This document shows, piece by piece, positions 42,737 to 51,489 of a DNA stretch of 64,000 nucleotides. Made by a program: the position numbers and the translations under genes. Location of the stretch: the NCBI RefSeq assembly GCF_013044135.1, contig NZ_JABEPP010000004.1, positions 186,001 through 250,000 of the forward strand, in the 5' to 3' direction. The notes under the pieces are model-generated. The model saw only the letters and a program-made list of their open reading frames with translations. It made no database searches and was not told the origin of the DNA. The stretch's first letter is position 1. Each line of letters starts with the position of its first letter. This stretch comes from Enterovirga aerilata (GTDB lineage Bacteria > Pseudomonadota > Alphaproteobacteria > Rhizobiales > Beijerinckiaceae).

Positions 42737-43933
42737 TCAGCTGTCCTTGTCGTTGACAAGCAGTGGTGCATCCGCAGGGAGCTCATCGACAAAGATGATC
42801 TCGTCCGCGCGCAGGCGGGCATGGAGCTCAAACGCATTCTTGGCGGCGGCTTCAGCGGTGGCACGGTCCGCGTTCTCCTGGAGCACAATCGAGATGCGGA
42901 TAAGGTCGCGGTTGTTTTCGCGCGTCGCCACGGCCTGAGCCGCTATTGCGCCGGGTGTGGCAATCACCACCTCCTCGATCACGCGTGGATAGACGAAGAT
43001 CTCGCGCACCTTCACCGCCGCGCCCACTCGGCCCTGCAGCGCCGAAAGCCGGCGCACGCTGCCGTCTTCCTTGCTTTCCAGCGCAAAGGCGCTGTCACCA
43101 GTGCCAAAGCGGATCATCGGCCAGGTAGCATCGCGTGCGGTCACCACGATCTCGCCCGTCTCGCCGTGGGGGAGTTGGTCGCCGCGGACAGGATCGCAAA
43201 TCTGCACCACCCGGTGTGGATGCACGACGTAACCTTCACCGCCGTCCTCATACGCGATAAGGCCAAGATCAGCGGTGGCATAGGCCGCCCATGTAGTGAC
43301 CCCATAGTCGGCCTCGATCCGCCGGCGCTTGGCCATCCAGTCGCCCATTTCCCCGCCCAGAAGGGCGGTCTTCACTTTCCAGGCGCTGCGGCCATAGGTC
43401 TCGATCACTCTGTCGGCCAGCGTCAGGAAGAACGCCGTCGACGCGCAGATGGAAGTGACGCCGGTCTCGACGATGATCTGGGCTTGCAATTCGGTGTTGC
43501 CGACGCCGCCGGGAATGATGGTGGCGCCCGCCGCCTGCGCCGCCTCGTCAAAGAGAAGCCCAGCCGGCACGAGGTGATACATCCAAGTGTTCAGAATGAC
43601 ATCCCCCTTGCCGACCCCGGCCGTCTTGAACAGCAAGTCCAGCCCATGCCCCCCGCCACCCGGCAGCGCCGGCTCGAAGATCGGGCCGGGCGAGACATAG
43701 ATTCGCGCTATCTCCTTAAGGTCAGCGGCGAGAAACCCGCCGAAAGGCGGGTTCTCTCTTTGGAGCTTCAGCAGCTCCTCTTTCTTCATCACCGGCAGAC
43801 GGGAGAGATCGGCCAGCGACGAAACCTTGGCCGGGTCGAATCCGGCCGCAGCGAACCGTGCCTTCAGTCCCGGTGCCTTCGTTGCAGCCGCGCTGTAGGC
43901 GGTCGCGATGTCCTGATAGATGTCACTAGGCAT
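42737..43933 (-). CDS. Phenylacetate-CoA ligase-like AMP-forming synthetase
   Basis: 398 residues, shorter than PaaK. The N-terminal part has LADLSRLPVMKKEELLKLQRENPPFGGF, the PaaK-type lead-in. Later motifs are KTALLGGEMGDW, YATADLGLIAYE (the position of the Y-G-x-T-E motif) and VVTARDATWPMIRFGTGDSA. It would activate a carboxylic acid to its CoA thioester via an acyl-adenylate. It is last in the six-gene operon from 48233 and the only ligase on this side of the cluster. Substrate unknown. Confidence 0.82.
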   Translation of the reverse strand: MPSDIYQDIATAYSAAATKAPGLKARFAAAGFDPAKVSSLADLSRLPVMKKEELLKLQRENPPFGGFLAADLKEIARIYVSPGPIFEPALPGGGGHGLDLLFKTAGVGKGDVILNTWMYHLVPAGLLFDEAAQAAGATIIPGGVGNTELQAQIIVETGVTSICASTAFFLTLADRVIETYGRSAWKVKTALLGGEMGDWMAKRRRIEADYGVTTWAAYATADLGLIAYEDGGEGYVVHPHRVVQICDPVRGDQLPHGETGEIVVTARDATWPMIRFGTGDSAFALESKEDGSVRRLSALQGRVGAAVKVREIFVYPRVIEEVVIATPGAIAAQAVATRENNRDLIRISIVLQENADRATAEAAAKNAFELHARLRADEIIFVDELPADAPLLVNDKDS

Positions 43934-43962
43934 TGCTTCTGATCACCTTTGCCAAGCTTGGC

Positions 43963-44772
43963 TCAGATCGGACAGTCCTTGCGGAAGTTCGGCGAGCGCT
44001 TCTCGCGGTGCGACAGTACGCCCTCTTTCACGTCCTCGCCCATGAAACCCAGCATCTCGAGGGCGGTGGAGGCGTCGAAGATCGGTCCGGCTTGACGCAG
44101 CCAGTTGTTGAGCGAGTATTTGGTCCAGCGGATCGCGCTTTGCGAGCCATTCGCAAGCTCGGTGGCGATGTCGAGCGCGGTCTGCTGTAGAACGTCGTCC
44201 TCGACGCACATCGACACCAGCCCGATCCGGTCAGCCTCCTCACCCGAGACCGGCCTGCAGGTCATCAGGTAGTATTTCGCCTTGGCCATGCCGCACAGCA
44301 GCGGCCAGATGATCGCGGCGACGTCACCGGCGGCGACGCCGAGACGGGGATGGCCGTCAACGATCTTGGCCTTTTTGCCGGCGATCGACACGTCGGCCAG
44401 GATGCCGACGACCAGGCCGGCGCCGGCCGCGGGACCGTTGATCGCCGAGATGATCGGCTTGTTGCAGTTGATGATGTTGTAGACGAGGTTCTTGGCCTCT
44501 TTCCACGTCTTCATGATCTCGTGCGAATTGCCGATCATGCTCTCGATCAGGCCGAAATCGCCGCCCGCCGAAAACGCCTTGCCTGCACCCGTGACGATCA
44601 CCGCATTGATGTCGGGATCGCGATCGATGTCGATCCACATGTCGGTCATCTGCGTGTGGGTCTCGGCGTCGACCGAGTTGAAGGTGTCAGGCCGGTCGAA
44701 GGTGATGCGCAGCACGCGCTCGGCGGGGTAGTCGAATTTCAGCTTGTCGTATTTCGCGTAACGATCGGACAT
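43963..44772 (-). CDS. Enoyl-CoA hydratase/isomerase (crotonase) family protein
   Basis: 269 residues from the ATG at 44772. Crotonase motifs are [33 protein letters not shown] (oxyanion hole), [33 protein letters not shown] and [14 protein letters not shown]. The usual catalytic Glu pair is not clear, as is common in isomerase-, thioesterase- or hydrolase-type members. It lies 20 bases after the dehydrogenase gene and 29 bases before the ligase. The exact reaction is open. Confidence 0.9.
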   Translation of the reverse strand: MSDRYAKYDKLKFDYPAERVLRITFDRPDTFNSVDAETHTQMTDMWIDIDRDPDINAVIVTGAGKAFSAGGDFGLIESMIGNSHEIMKTWKEAKNLVYNIINCNKPIISAINGPAAGAGLVVGILADVSIAGKKAKIVDGHPRLGVAAGDVAAIIWPLLCGMAKAKYYLMTCRPVSGEEADRIGLVSMCVEDDVLQQTALDIATELANGSQSAIRWTKYSLNNWLRQAGPIFDASTALEMLGFMGEDVKEGVLSHREKRSPNFRKDCPI

Positions 44773-44792
44773 GATTAAATTCTCCCTCATGG

Positions 44793-45944
44793 TCAGCCCG
44801 GCAGGCCTAGGACAGCTTTGGATAGAATGTTGCGTTGGATCTCGTTCGACCCGCCGTAGATCGTGGTCGGCCGGGCCTTGTAGAAGGCCGCCAGAACATC
44901 GACGCCAGCATTGCCGACCTGCAGTGGGCCGAGGGTGCCGCCATCGGGTCCTGCCGCCTCGATCATGAGTTCGGTGATCTTCTGAAACGTCTCGGTCACC
45001 CAGATCTTGAGCATCGAGACATCCGCACCCAGCGGTTCGCCCCGCTTGAGCTGATCGGCGAAGCGTGCGTAAAGCGCCGCATGATCCTCGACATCGAGCG
45101 CGACCTCGGCGAACCGGTCGCGAAAGACCGGGTCGTCGAAGCGGCCGGCACCGCGGGCGTAGGTTTCAAGCTGACCAAGCGCGTTCTGGGCCAGATTCGG
45201 TGCGCCGATAAACACCCGCTCGAAGCTGAGCAGGGACTTGGCCATCGTCCAGCCCTTGTTCAGTTCGCCCACGAGGTTTTCGCACGGGGTGCGGGCATCG
45301 TTGAAGAAGACCTCGCAGAACTCGGTTTCGCCCGCCAGCGTGGTGATCGTTCGGACCTCGACCCCCGGCTGATCCATCGGCACGAGAATGAAGCTGATCC
45401 CCTGCTGTTTTTTGGGGGCTTTCGGATCGGTGCGCACCAGCATGAAAATGTGCGTCGAGTCATGCGCCATCGTCGTCCAGATCTTCTGTCCGTTGATCAC
45501 GAACTCGTCCCCGTCGATCACGGCGTTCGTGCGCAGGTTCGCCAGATCGGACCCTGCGCCCGGCTCGGAATAGCCCTGGCACCAGATGTCCTCGCAGCTC
45601 AGGATGCGGGGCAGCCAGTATGCCTTCTGAGCATCGGTGCCGAACTTGATGATGAGCGGGCCAACCATCTGCACGCCCATGTCGCGGCCACGCACGACCC
45701 CCCAACGCTGCTGTTCCTCGTAGAAAATGAGAAGCTTGGCCGCGTTCAGCCCCATGCCGCCGTACTCCGCAGGCCAGGCCGGTGCGACCCAGCCCTTGGC
45801 ATGGAGCTTGCGGTGCCAGTGCTCGATTTCGGCGAACTTCGGGCGATGCGAAAGATTGCGCAGCTCTTCGGGATATTCGGTTTCGAAGAACTGCCGGACC
45901 TGCCTGCGGAAGTCGGCGTCGCTCATGGCGTTGTAGTCGATCAC
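44793..45944 (-). CDS. Acyl-CoA dehydrogenase, large-type subunit
   Basis: 383 residues from a GTG at 45944 that overlaps the preceding stop (GTGA). The three ACAD domains are complete: WPAEYGGMGLNAAKLLIFYEEQQ, CQGYSEPGAGSDLANLRTNAV (FAD/substrate loop), GQKIWTT, and the C-terminal PTTIYGGSNEIQRNILSKAVLGLPG. It oxidises acyl-CoA to enoyl-CoA and passes electrons to ETF. Its direct coupling to a second, divergent ACAD gene suggests a heteromeric enzyme, as known for steroid side-chain ACADs. Confidence 0.94.
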   Translation of the reverse strand: MIDYNAMSDADFRRQVRQFFETEYPEELRNLSHRPKFAEIEHWHRKLHAKGWVAPAWPAEYGGMGLNAAKLLIFYEEQQRWGVVRGRDMGVQMVGPLIIKFGTDAQKAYWLPRILSCEDIWCQGYSEPGAGSDLANLRTNAVIDGDEFVINGQKIWTTMAHDSTHIFMLVRTDPKAPKKQQGISFILVPMDQPGVEVRTITTLAGETEFCEVFFNDARTPCENLVGELNKGWTMAKSLLSFERVFIGAPNLAQNALGQLETYARGAGRFDDPVFRDRFAEVALDVEDHAALYARFADQLKRGEPLGADVSMLKIWVTETFQKITELMIEAAGPDGGTLGPLQVGNAGVDVLAAFYKARPTTIYGGSNEIQRNILSKAVLGLPG

Positions 45945-47059
45945 TCGGCGGCCTCCTCTGCGTTGCGGGCGTTCAGCCAGAGCCGACGGTGATAGACGTC
46001 GTCGCCCAGCCAGGCCGAGAGCACCAGCGCCCTGTTCAGGTAAAGCCCGATGTCGAACTCGTCGGTGTAGCCAACCGCGCCATGCAGCTGGATCGCCTCG
46101 CGCGTGATCTTCCTGGCCGTGGTGCAAGCCCGGGCCTTGGCGCGGCTGGCCTGGCGTGCACGCAGGCGCGGGGTTTCTGTGGCGTCCATCAGGCCTAGCG
46201 CGTCGCGCACCCCCGCTTCGGCCACTTCCCGCATGACATGCATGTCCGCGGCGCGATGCTGGATGACCTGGAACGAACCGATCGGCTTGTCGAACTGCTC
46301 GCGCGTCTTGATGTAGTCGAGCGTGATCTCCAGCGCCTTGGCGCTGACCCCGACAAGCTCGGCCGCCGTCAACGCCGTCGTGTCGCTGATGGCAGCTTCC
46401 AGAGCCTTTGCGACGGCCGGACCTTCGGCGAGCAATTCGGCTGGCGCGCCCGACAGGTGTAGCTCGGCCAGTATACTGCCATCGGACTGACGCCGTTTGT
46501 CGATGGAAACGCCCTTGCCGCCGGGTTCAACCAAAGCGAGAGCCGGTCCGCCGCCGGCCTCCACCAAGACGAGGATGCCACTTGCAACAGCCACCCCCGC
46601 GACCCAGGATTTCGTCCCGGTCAGAGCGCCGTTCTCGAACCGAGATGACAGGGTGTCGGAGAGACCTTTGGCGTCACGCTCTTGCCATGCTGTTGCCAGG
46701 ACCGTCGTGCCGGCCAGCGCCTCGGTCAGAAGCGCATGCGCGGGGCAGAGCCGGCGTAAAAGGCCAATTGCGAGCCCGACCGAGGCGACGACAGGTTCGG
46801 GCGCGATCACCCGGCCTACTTCTTCGGCGATGATGCCGGCGGCGGCCAGCCCCATGCCGAGGCCGCCCGCCTCTTCCGGCACCGCGGCGCCGAACACGCC
46901 GGCCTTGGCCAGTTCCGTCATTACGGGCGCATCCCAGCCGCCGTCTTCGTCCCTGATCTTACGCGCCCGCGCCACGCCGCCCGCGCGCTCCAACAGCGTG
47001 CGGACGCTTTCGCGCAATAGACGGAGATCGTCCTGGTCGTGATGCGCAGCGTTGCTCAT
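45941..47059 (-). CDS. Acyl-CoA dehydrogenase, second (divergent) subunit
   Basis: 372 residues from the ATG at 47059. The N-terminal domain (LRLLRESVRTLLERAGG, LAKAGVFGAAVPEEAGGLGMGL) and C-terminal QLHGAVGYTDEFDIGLYLNRA are ACAD-like. The middle beta domain is weak and the usual Y-x-G-x-x-E-I-Q end is absent. Such partners are found with a normal ACAD in alpha2beta2 enzymes such as ChsE1-ChsE2. It overlaps MaoC upstream and the other ACAD downstream by 4 bases each, so strict translational coupling is likely. Confidence 0.9.
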   Translation of the reverse strand: MSNAAHHDQDDLRLLRESVRTLLERAGGVARARKIRDEDGGWDAPVMTELAKAGVFGAAVPEEAGGLGMGLAAAGIIAEEVGRVIAPEPVVASVGLAIGLLRRLCPAHALLTEALAGTTVLATAWQERDAKGLSDTLSSRFENGALTGTKSWVAGVAVASGILVLVEAGGGPALALVEPGGKGVSIDKRRQSDGSILAELHLSGAPAELLAEGPAVAKALEAAISDTTALTAAELVGVSAKALEITLDYIKTREQFDKPIGSFQVIQHRAADMHVMREVAEAGVRDALGLMDATETPRLRARQASRAKARACTTARKITREAIQLHGAVGYTDEFDIGLYLNRALVLSAWLGDDVYHRRLWLNARNAEEAAE

Positions 47060-47505
47060 TTTTCCTCCGAGGGCCGGCGCTTGATCATCACCGGAGTATC
47101 GGCAGTGAACACGACCTGTCCTGCGGGATTCATGGCTCTGAGCGTATAGGCCAGCACGCCCCTGTCCGGTTTGCTCTTCGAAGGCGTGACCGAAGAGACT
47201 TCCAGTTCGATGTCCAGTGCCTCGCCGGGCCGAATTGGCCGAGGCCATTTCAGCGAATCGAAACCCAACCCTCCGATATTGGCGATCTCCGGCATCATTC
47301 CGTGCATGACTGGCTTGAACACCTGCAGCATCGTCTGAAAGCCCGAGGCGATCAGGCTGCCGTGGATGGCCACGGCATAGTTCTCATCGGTGTGCAGCCG
47401 CTGCGGATCCCATTCTTGCGCAAACGCAACGATCTCCTCCTTGCTCAGCGGCTCTGCGCGGAATCTGTAGATCTGACCCGGCTGGAAATCTTCGAGATAT
47501 TTCAT
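47056..47505 (-). CDS. MaoC-family (single hot-dog) dehydratase
   Basis: 149 residues from the ATG at 47505. KYLEDFQPGQIYRF, EEIVAFAQEWDPQRLHTDE with the catalytic Asp/His of the hydratase motif, and HGSLIASGFQTMLQVF mark a hot-dog fold enoyl-CoA hydratase. It would hydrate the enoyl-CoA made by the adjacent dehydrogenases. Both ends overlap neighbours by 4 bases. Confidence 0.9.
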   Translation of the reverse strand: MKYLEDFQPGQIYRFRAEPLSKEEIVAFAQEWDPQRLHTDENYAVAIHGSLIASGFQTMLQVFKPVMHGMMPEIANIGGLGFDSLKWPRPIRPGEALDIELEVSSVTPSKSKPDRGVLAYTLRAMNPAGQVVFTADTPVMIKRRPSEEK

Positions 47506-48233
47506 GAGGCCTTGCCCGCTGCCGCAAACCCGGCGTCCACCCCTTCGGCGCTGCGCGAGATGCGCTCGCAATTGAATTGTTCGAGCCTGGGATAGGTCTT
47601 CTTGAACACGCGCAGGAATTCCTCCATCGGTGCGTCAACGTAGAGCCCCCGATCGTTCACATATTCCATGTGCCGCTGGTCTTTGACGTCGAATTCATGA
47701 AACAGCGCGTCGCTCTTGCCGTCGAAGACAAGCGGCCTGACCCCGAACCGCTCGCACAGCTCCATGTTGAACGCAGGCGTGATCTTATAGGTATTGCCGT
47801 CGAGCCAGAGCTGCACGTAGCCGTGATAGACGAACAGGTCGGTGCCCATCAGCTCCTGCAGCTTGGGCGTGTTCAGATGGTTGCGCACATCGGCGAACCC
47901 CAGCGCTGCGGGAATGCCGGCCGCGCGCAGGCAGGCCGCCAAGAGGATCGCCTTGGGCACACAGAAGGCGGCCTCCGCTCCGGCGATGGCGCTCGCGCGA
48001 TAAGCATCGGCCGTCAAGGCGAAGGTGTAGGGATCATAGCGGATGCCGTCTCGCACCGCCTCGAACAGGCGGATGGCCTTGTCGGTCTGCGATGCATCGT
48101 CGCGTAGATCGCGCAGCGCCCGGGCGACGAACCGCTCGACCTCGGGGCTGTCGCTGTCCACGAAATACGTGGGCACGACGTATCTCGCGGCCTCTTCCGG
48201 AAGCGCTTCTTGGGAGGTCGTCATCATATCCAC
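47502..48233 (-). CDS. Transglutaminase-like domain protein
   Basis: 243 residues, first gene of the six-gene operon. The papain-like core shows AFCVPKAILLAACLRAAGIPAAL (nucleophile Cys) and FVYHGYVQLWLDG (His); the expected Asp after the His strand is not evident (KITPAFNME). Bacterial members act as proteases or amidases, or on unknown substrates. Its coupling to acyl-CoA enzymes is unusual; hydrolysis of an amide or ester conjugate before CoA activation is one speculation. It begins 18 bases after a TetR-like operator. Confidence 0.8.
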   Translation of the reverse strand: MDMMTTSQEALPEEAARYVVPTYFVDSDSPEVERFVARALRDLRDDASQTDKAIRLFEAVRDGIRYDPYTFALTADAYRASAIAGAEAAFCVPKAILLAACLRAAGIPAALGFADVRNHLNTPKLQELMGTDLFVYHGYVQLWLDGNTYKITPAFNMELCERFGVRPLVFDGKSDALFHEFDVKDQRHMEYVNDRGLYVDAPMEEFLRVFKKTYPRLEQFNCERISRSAEGVDAGFAAAGKAS

Positions 48234-48250
48234 CTTCTGGACGGAGCAAT

Positions 48251-48266
48251 TCTAACATCTGTTAGA
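48251..48266. promoter_or_regulatory. TetR-like operator copy 1
   Basis: TCTAACATCTGTTAGA has perfect 7-bp arms (TCTAACA/TGTTAGA) and a 2-base centre. It lies 18 bases before the transglutaminase-like gene. The exact reverse complement occurs at 51915-51930, so both copies are one motif and probably one regulator's site. Confidence 0.8.
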
Positions 48267-48315
48267 TTAGCGGGCCAGGCTGGCACCGTCAATGTTGGGC
48301 GCTCTTGGCGGTATC

Positions 48316-49443
48316 TCATGGGTCGGGCAACCCGAAATACCTGTTGTCACGGCCGAGATCGGGCGCGGCCTCGTCGCGGGAGGGCGGCGCGCGAAAAGCC
48401 GGCGCGATCGGCAGCGGCAGGGCGGGCACGCGCCGTTCCCCGATTCGCACCTGCCGGCCGTATACGCCACGCTTGGCAAAATGGTCGTCGGATGCCGCCT
48501 CGGCCGGGGTCTTGACCACCGTGCAGCAGCAATCGGCCTCGGCCAGAAGCGGGGCCCAATGCGAAGCCGGATGCGCTGCCAGCAGGCGGGCAACTTCGGC
48601 AGTGCTTGCTTGCGGATCGGCGAGGTCGTCGCGCAGCTCCGCCCTGAGACCGATCACCCCGCAGAAGGCCAGCCAGAACTTCTCTTCCAGTGCCGCCACG
48701 GCGATCTGCCGCCCGTCGGCTGCGGAATAGAGCTGGTAACGCGCCAGTCCGCCCGTCAACCGGTCGGCGCCGTTGCCAATCGGCTCTCCGGCGACAACGC
48801 CCTTGGCATGAGCCCAATAGGCGAAAACGAAGGCACCTTCGGCCATGGCGATATCGAGATGGGTGCCCTGCCCCGTACGGTCACGTTCGCGCAGGGCGAG
48901 CAGGATATTGAGCACCGCCGGGTAGCTGCCGCCCCCAATGTCGGCCACCAGCGCGAACGGCATTGTCGGCTGCTCGTCCGGACCGCGACTGAGCGACAGG
49001 ATTCCGGCGTCGCCGACATAGTTCAGGTCGTGGCCGGCAAAGTCCCGTTTCGGTCCGGTCTGTCCGTAGCCGGTGATCGAGCAGTAGACGACGCCCGGAT
49101 TGATGGCACGCACCGCCTCATATCCCAAGCCCAGCCGATCCATCACACCGGGACGGAACTGCTCGACCAGGACATCGACCTTCTCGATCAGCGGACGGAG
49201 GCTCTCCACCGCACCTTCAGCCTTCAAATCCAGCGCGATCGATTTCTTGCCGCGATTCAGCATCGCGTAACCGATGCTGACGCCGTCGATTTTCGGCTCC
49301 GTATGGCGCGCGTCCTCGCCCATGCCGGGGCGCTCCAGCTTGACTACTTCCGCCCCGGCCTCGGCCAGCATCAGGGTCGCCAAGGGGCCAGGCAGAAGCG
49401 TGCTGAAATCCAGCACGAGAATATCGCTGAGCGGCTGAGCCAT
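48316..49443 (-). CDS. CaiB/BaiF-type (class III) CoA-transferase
   Basis: 375 residues. LSDILVLDFSTLLPGPLATLMLAEAGAEVVKLERP is the family start, followed by NRGKKSIALDLK and the likely catalytic Asp in FALVADIGGGSYPAVLNILLAL. Family members move CoA between carboxylates or act as alpha-methylacyl-CoA racemases, and the N-terminal pattern is close to the racemase group. Last gene of the DUF35-thiolase-MaoC-CaiB operon. A racemase would fit a pathway for 2-methyl-branched acyl chains. Confidence 0.92.
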   Translation of the reverse strand: MAQPLSDILVLDFSTLLPGPLATLMLAEAGAEVVKLERPGMGEDARHTEPKIDGVSIGYAMLNRGKKSIALDLKAEGAVESLRPLIEKVDVLVEQFRPGVMDRLGLGYEAVRAINPGVVYCSITGYGQTGPKRDFAGHDLNYVGDAGILSLSRGPDEQPTMPFALVADIGGGSYPAVLNILLALRERDRTGQGTHLDIAMAEGAFVFAYWAHAKGVVAGEPIGNGADRLTGGLARYQLYSAADGRQIAVAALEEKFWLAFCGVIGLRAELRDDLADPQASTAEVARLLAAHPASHWAPLLAEADCCCTVVKTPAEAASDDHFAKRGVYGRQVRIGERRVPALPLPIAPAFRAPPSRDEAAPDLGRDNRYFGLPDP

Positions 49444-49454
49444 GGTCGCTGGTC

Positions 49455-50312
49455 TCAGGCGAAGCGGGCCGCGCCGTTGTTCAGCACGACGACCTGACGC
49501 TCGGGGATCGAGGCTTTGAACCGGGCTTCGTCGCCTTCCCGCCAGATATGAAACCGCACCGTCTCGCCCGGATAGACCGGGGCGGAAAAGCGCACGTCTA
49601 GTCCGGTCAGCCGGCTCGCGTCATAGTCGCAGAGCGTCTTGAGAATGGCGCGGGCCGCCAGCCCGTAGGTGGCCAGGCCATGCAGGATCGGGCGCTCGAA
49701 CCCTGCCGCACGGGCGACCTTGGGATCAGCGTGCAGCGGGTTGTAATCGCCCGACAGGCGATAGATCAGCGCCTGGCGCGGCAGCGTCGCAAGATCGCAA
49801 ACATGGTCGGGCTCGCGCTCGGGGATGGACGCAGGCGTCGGTCCCGGCTTGTTTTCGCCGCCAAACCCGCCGTCGCCGCGGCAGAAGGTCGACATCGAGA
49901 CCTTGGCCAGCGTCTCGCCGCTGGCCGCATCGATGATGTCACGGCTCAGATAGATGACCGCGCCGCGCTTTTCGCCCTTGTCGGAAATTTGATCGATCCT
50001 GGTACGGCCGATCAGTTTACCTTTGACCGGCAATGGCTTGTAGACATCCAGCCACTGCTCGCCGTGCAAGACCTTCTTCCAATCGATCCCGGTGCGCGGA
50101 TCGCGCAGCCAGAAACCGGGATAGCCAAGCGTCACCGCCATTGACGGCACGGCCATCAGCCCGTCTTCATAGACATAGGCTAGTTCTTTTTCGTCGGTCG
50201 GATTCTCGCCAAAGCCCAGACCGAGCGCATAGAGCATGGTGTCGCGCTCGGTGAGGGTCTGCGTTACGTCTTCAAACTCCCAGTTCGAGAGAGCCTCATA
50301 ATTGAGCGGCAT
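49455..50312 (-). CDS. MaoC-family (double hot-dog) enoyl-CoA hydratase
   Basis: 285 residues with an N-terminal degenerate and C-terminal active hot-dog domain. The hydratase-2 motif LSGDYNPLHADPKVARAAGFERPILHGLATYG holds the catalytic Asp and His. The layout matches peroxisomal-type (R)-specific enoyl-CoA hydratase-2. It lies 21 bases after the thiolase-like gene and 11 before the CoA-transferase. Confidence 0.93.
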   Translation of the reverse strand: MPLNYEALSNWEFEDVTQTLTERDTMLYALGLGFGENPTDEKELAYVYEDGLMAVPSMAVTLGYPGFWLRDPRTGIDWKKVLHGEQWLDVYKPLPVKGKLIGRTRIDQISDKGEKRGAVIYLSRDIIDAASGETLAKVSMSTFCRGDGGFGGENKPGPTPASIPEREPDHVCDLATLPRQALIYRLSGDYNPLHADPKVARAAGFERPILHGLATYGLAARAILKTLCDYDASRLTGLDVRFSAPVYPGETVRFHIWREGDEARFKASIPERQVVVLNNGAARFA

Positions 50313-50333
50313 CGCCTCGCCTCCCCAGTCGTT

Positions 50334-51485
50334 TCACAACGTGTTCTCCGAGCCCAGAATCGCGGTGACCTGGCTCGACAGCGTGCCGCCGTTGCCGTGG
50401 GCAAGCGCCAGATCAACATTTGCGATCTGAAGTCCCGGCGCATCGCCCCGGATCTGGCGGGTCGCCTCGATCACCGTGAAGATGCCGTACATGCCCGGGT
50501 GGACGCAGGAGAGCCCGCCGCCGTTGGTGTTGACCGGCAGCCCACCCCCCGGAGCGATCCGCCCGCCCTCGACGAAGGCCCCGCCCTCGCCCTTCTCGCA
50601 AAAGCCCAAATCCTCCAGAAAGAGGACTGTGTTGATGGTGAAGGCGTCGTAAAGTTCGACCACGTCGATGTCGGACGGAGATACCCCTGCTGCGGCAAAG
50701 GCGCGCGCACCCGACTCCCTGGCCGCCGTGACGGTGAAATCCGGCATCTGGGAAATCTGTCGATGCGTGCTCTCGGCGGCGCAACCAAGGACGTAAACCG
50801 GCGGCTTGGGGAAATCCCTCGCCCGCTCCGACCGCACCATCACGATCGCCCCACCGCCATCGGTGACGAGGCAGCAGTCGCGCACCGTCAGCGGATCGCT
50901 CACCATGCGCGCGGCGAGCACGTCCTCGCGTGTCAGATCGCCGCGCTCGAAGGCCTCGGGATTGTGCTGCGCCCAGGCCCGCGCGGCAACCGCCACATCG
51001 GCCAGCTGTTCGCGCGTGGTGCCGAATTCGTGCATGTGCCGCGCCGCCGCAAGAGCATAGGCGGAGATCGGATAGCGCGGGCGATAGATCTGTTCGTAAG
51101 GCGGCGGCCGCGAGGCCGTAACGAGCTTGCCCGACCCACTGCGCTGGTTCGAGCCGTAGACGATCAGCACCACATCACACAACCCCGCCGCGAGCGCCAT
51201 GGTGGCCGCGGTGATGTAGTTGACGAACGAAGAGCCGCCGGTCATCGTCCCCTCGACGAAACGCGGGCGGATGCCAAGATATTCCGCCGCCATCAGCGCC
51301 GGCATGCTGTCTTCCATCATCGTGCAAAAGAGTCCGTCCACATCGGACAGTTTCAGCTGCGCGTCCGCCAGTGCCGCCAGGCCTGCCTCTGCCATGATGT
51401 CGTAGGCCGTCAGTCCGGGCGCCTCGCCGAAGCCGGCGTGTCCGGTTCCCACGATCGCAGATTTGCCGCGCAGCTTGTTCTCCAT
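50334..51485 (-). CDS. Thiolase-fold protein lacking the usual cysteine (Ltp2-like aldolase candidate)
   Basis: 383 residues from the ATG at 51485. AIVGTGHAGFGEAPGLTAYDI begins the SCP-x/thiolase fold; VELYDAFTINTVLFLEDLGFCEKGEGGAFVEGG and LPVNTNGGGLSCVHPGMYG are its C-terminal motifs. The nucleophilic Cys position reads TMTGGSSFVNY, without Cys. Such proteins pair with DUF35 proteins, and Ltp2 with the DUF35 domain of ChsH2 is a retro-aldolase in cholesterol side-chain removal. The DUF35 gene ends 4 bases upstream, which supports this reading. Confidence 0.88.
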   Translation of the reverse strand: MENKLRGKSAIVGTGHAGFGEAPGLTAYDIMAEAGLAALADAQLKLSDVDGLFCTMMEDSMPALMAAEYLGIRPRFVEGTMTGGSSFVNYITAATMALAAGLCDVVLIVYGSNQRSGSGKLVTASRPPPYEQIYRPRYPISAYALAAARHMHEFGTTREQLADVAVAARAWAQHNPEAFERGDLTREDVLAARMVSDPLTVRDCCLVTDGGGAIVMVRSERARDFPKPPVYVLGCAAESTHRQISQMPDFTVTAARESGARAFAAAGVSPSDIDVVELYDAFTINTVLFLEDLGFCEKGEGGAFVEGGRIAPGGGLPVNTNGGGLSCVHPGMYGIFTVIEATRQIRGDAPGLQIANVDLALAHGNGGTLSSQVTAILGSENTL

Positions 51486-51489
51486 CTCT

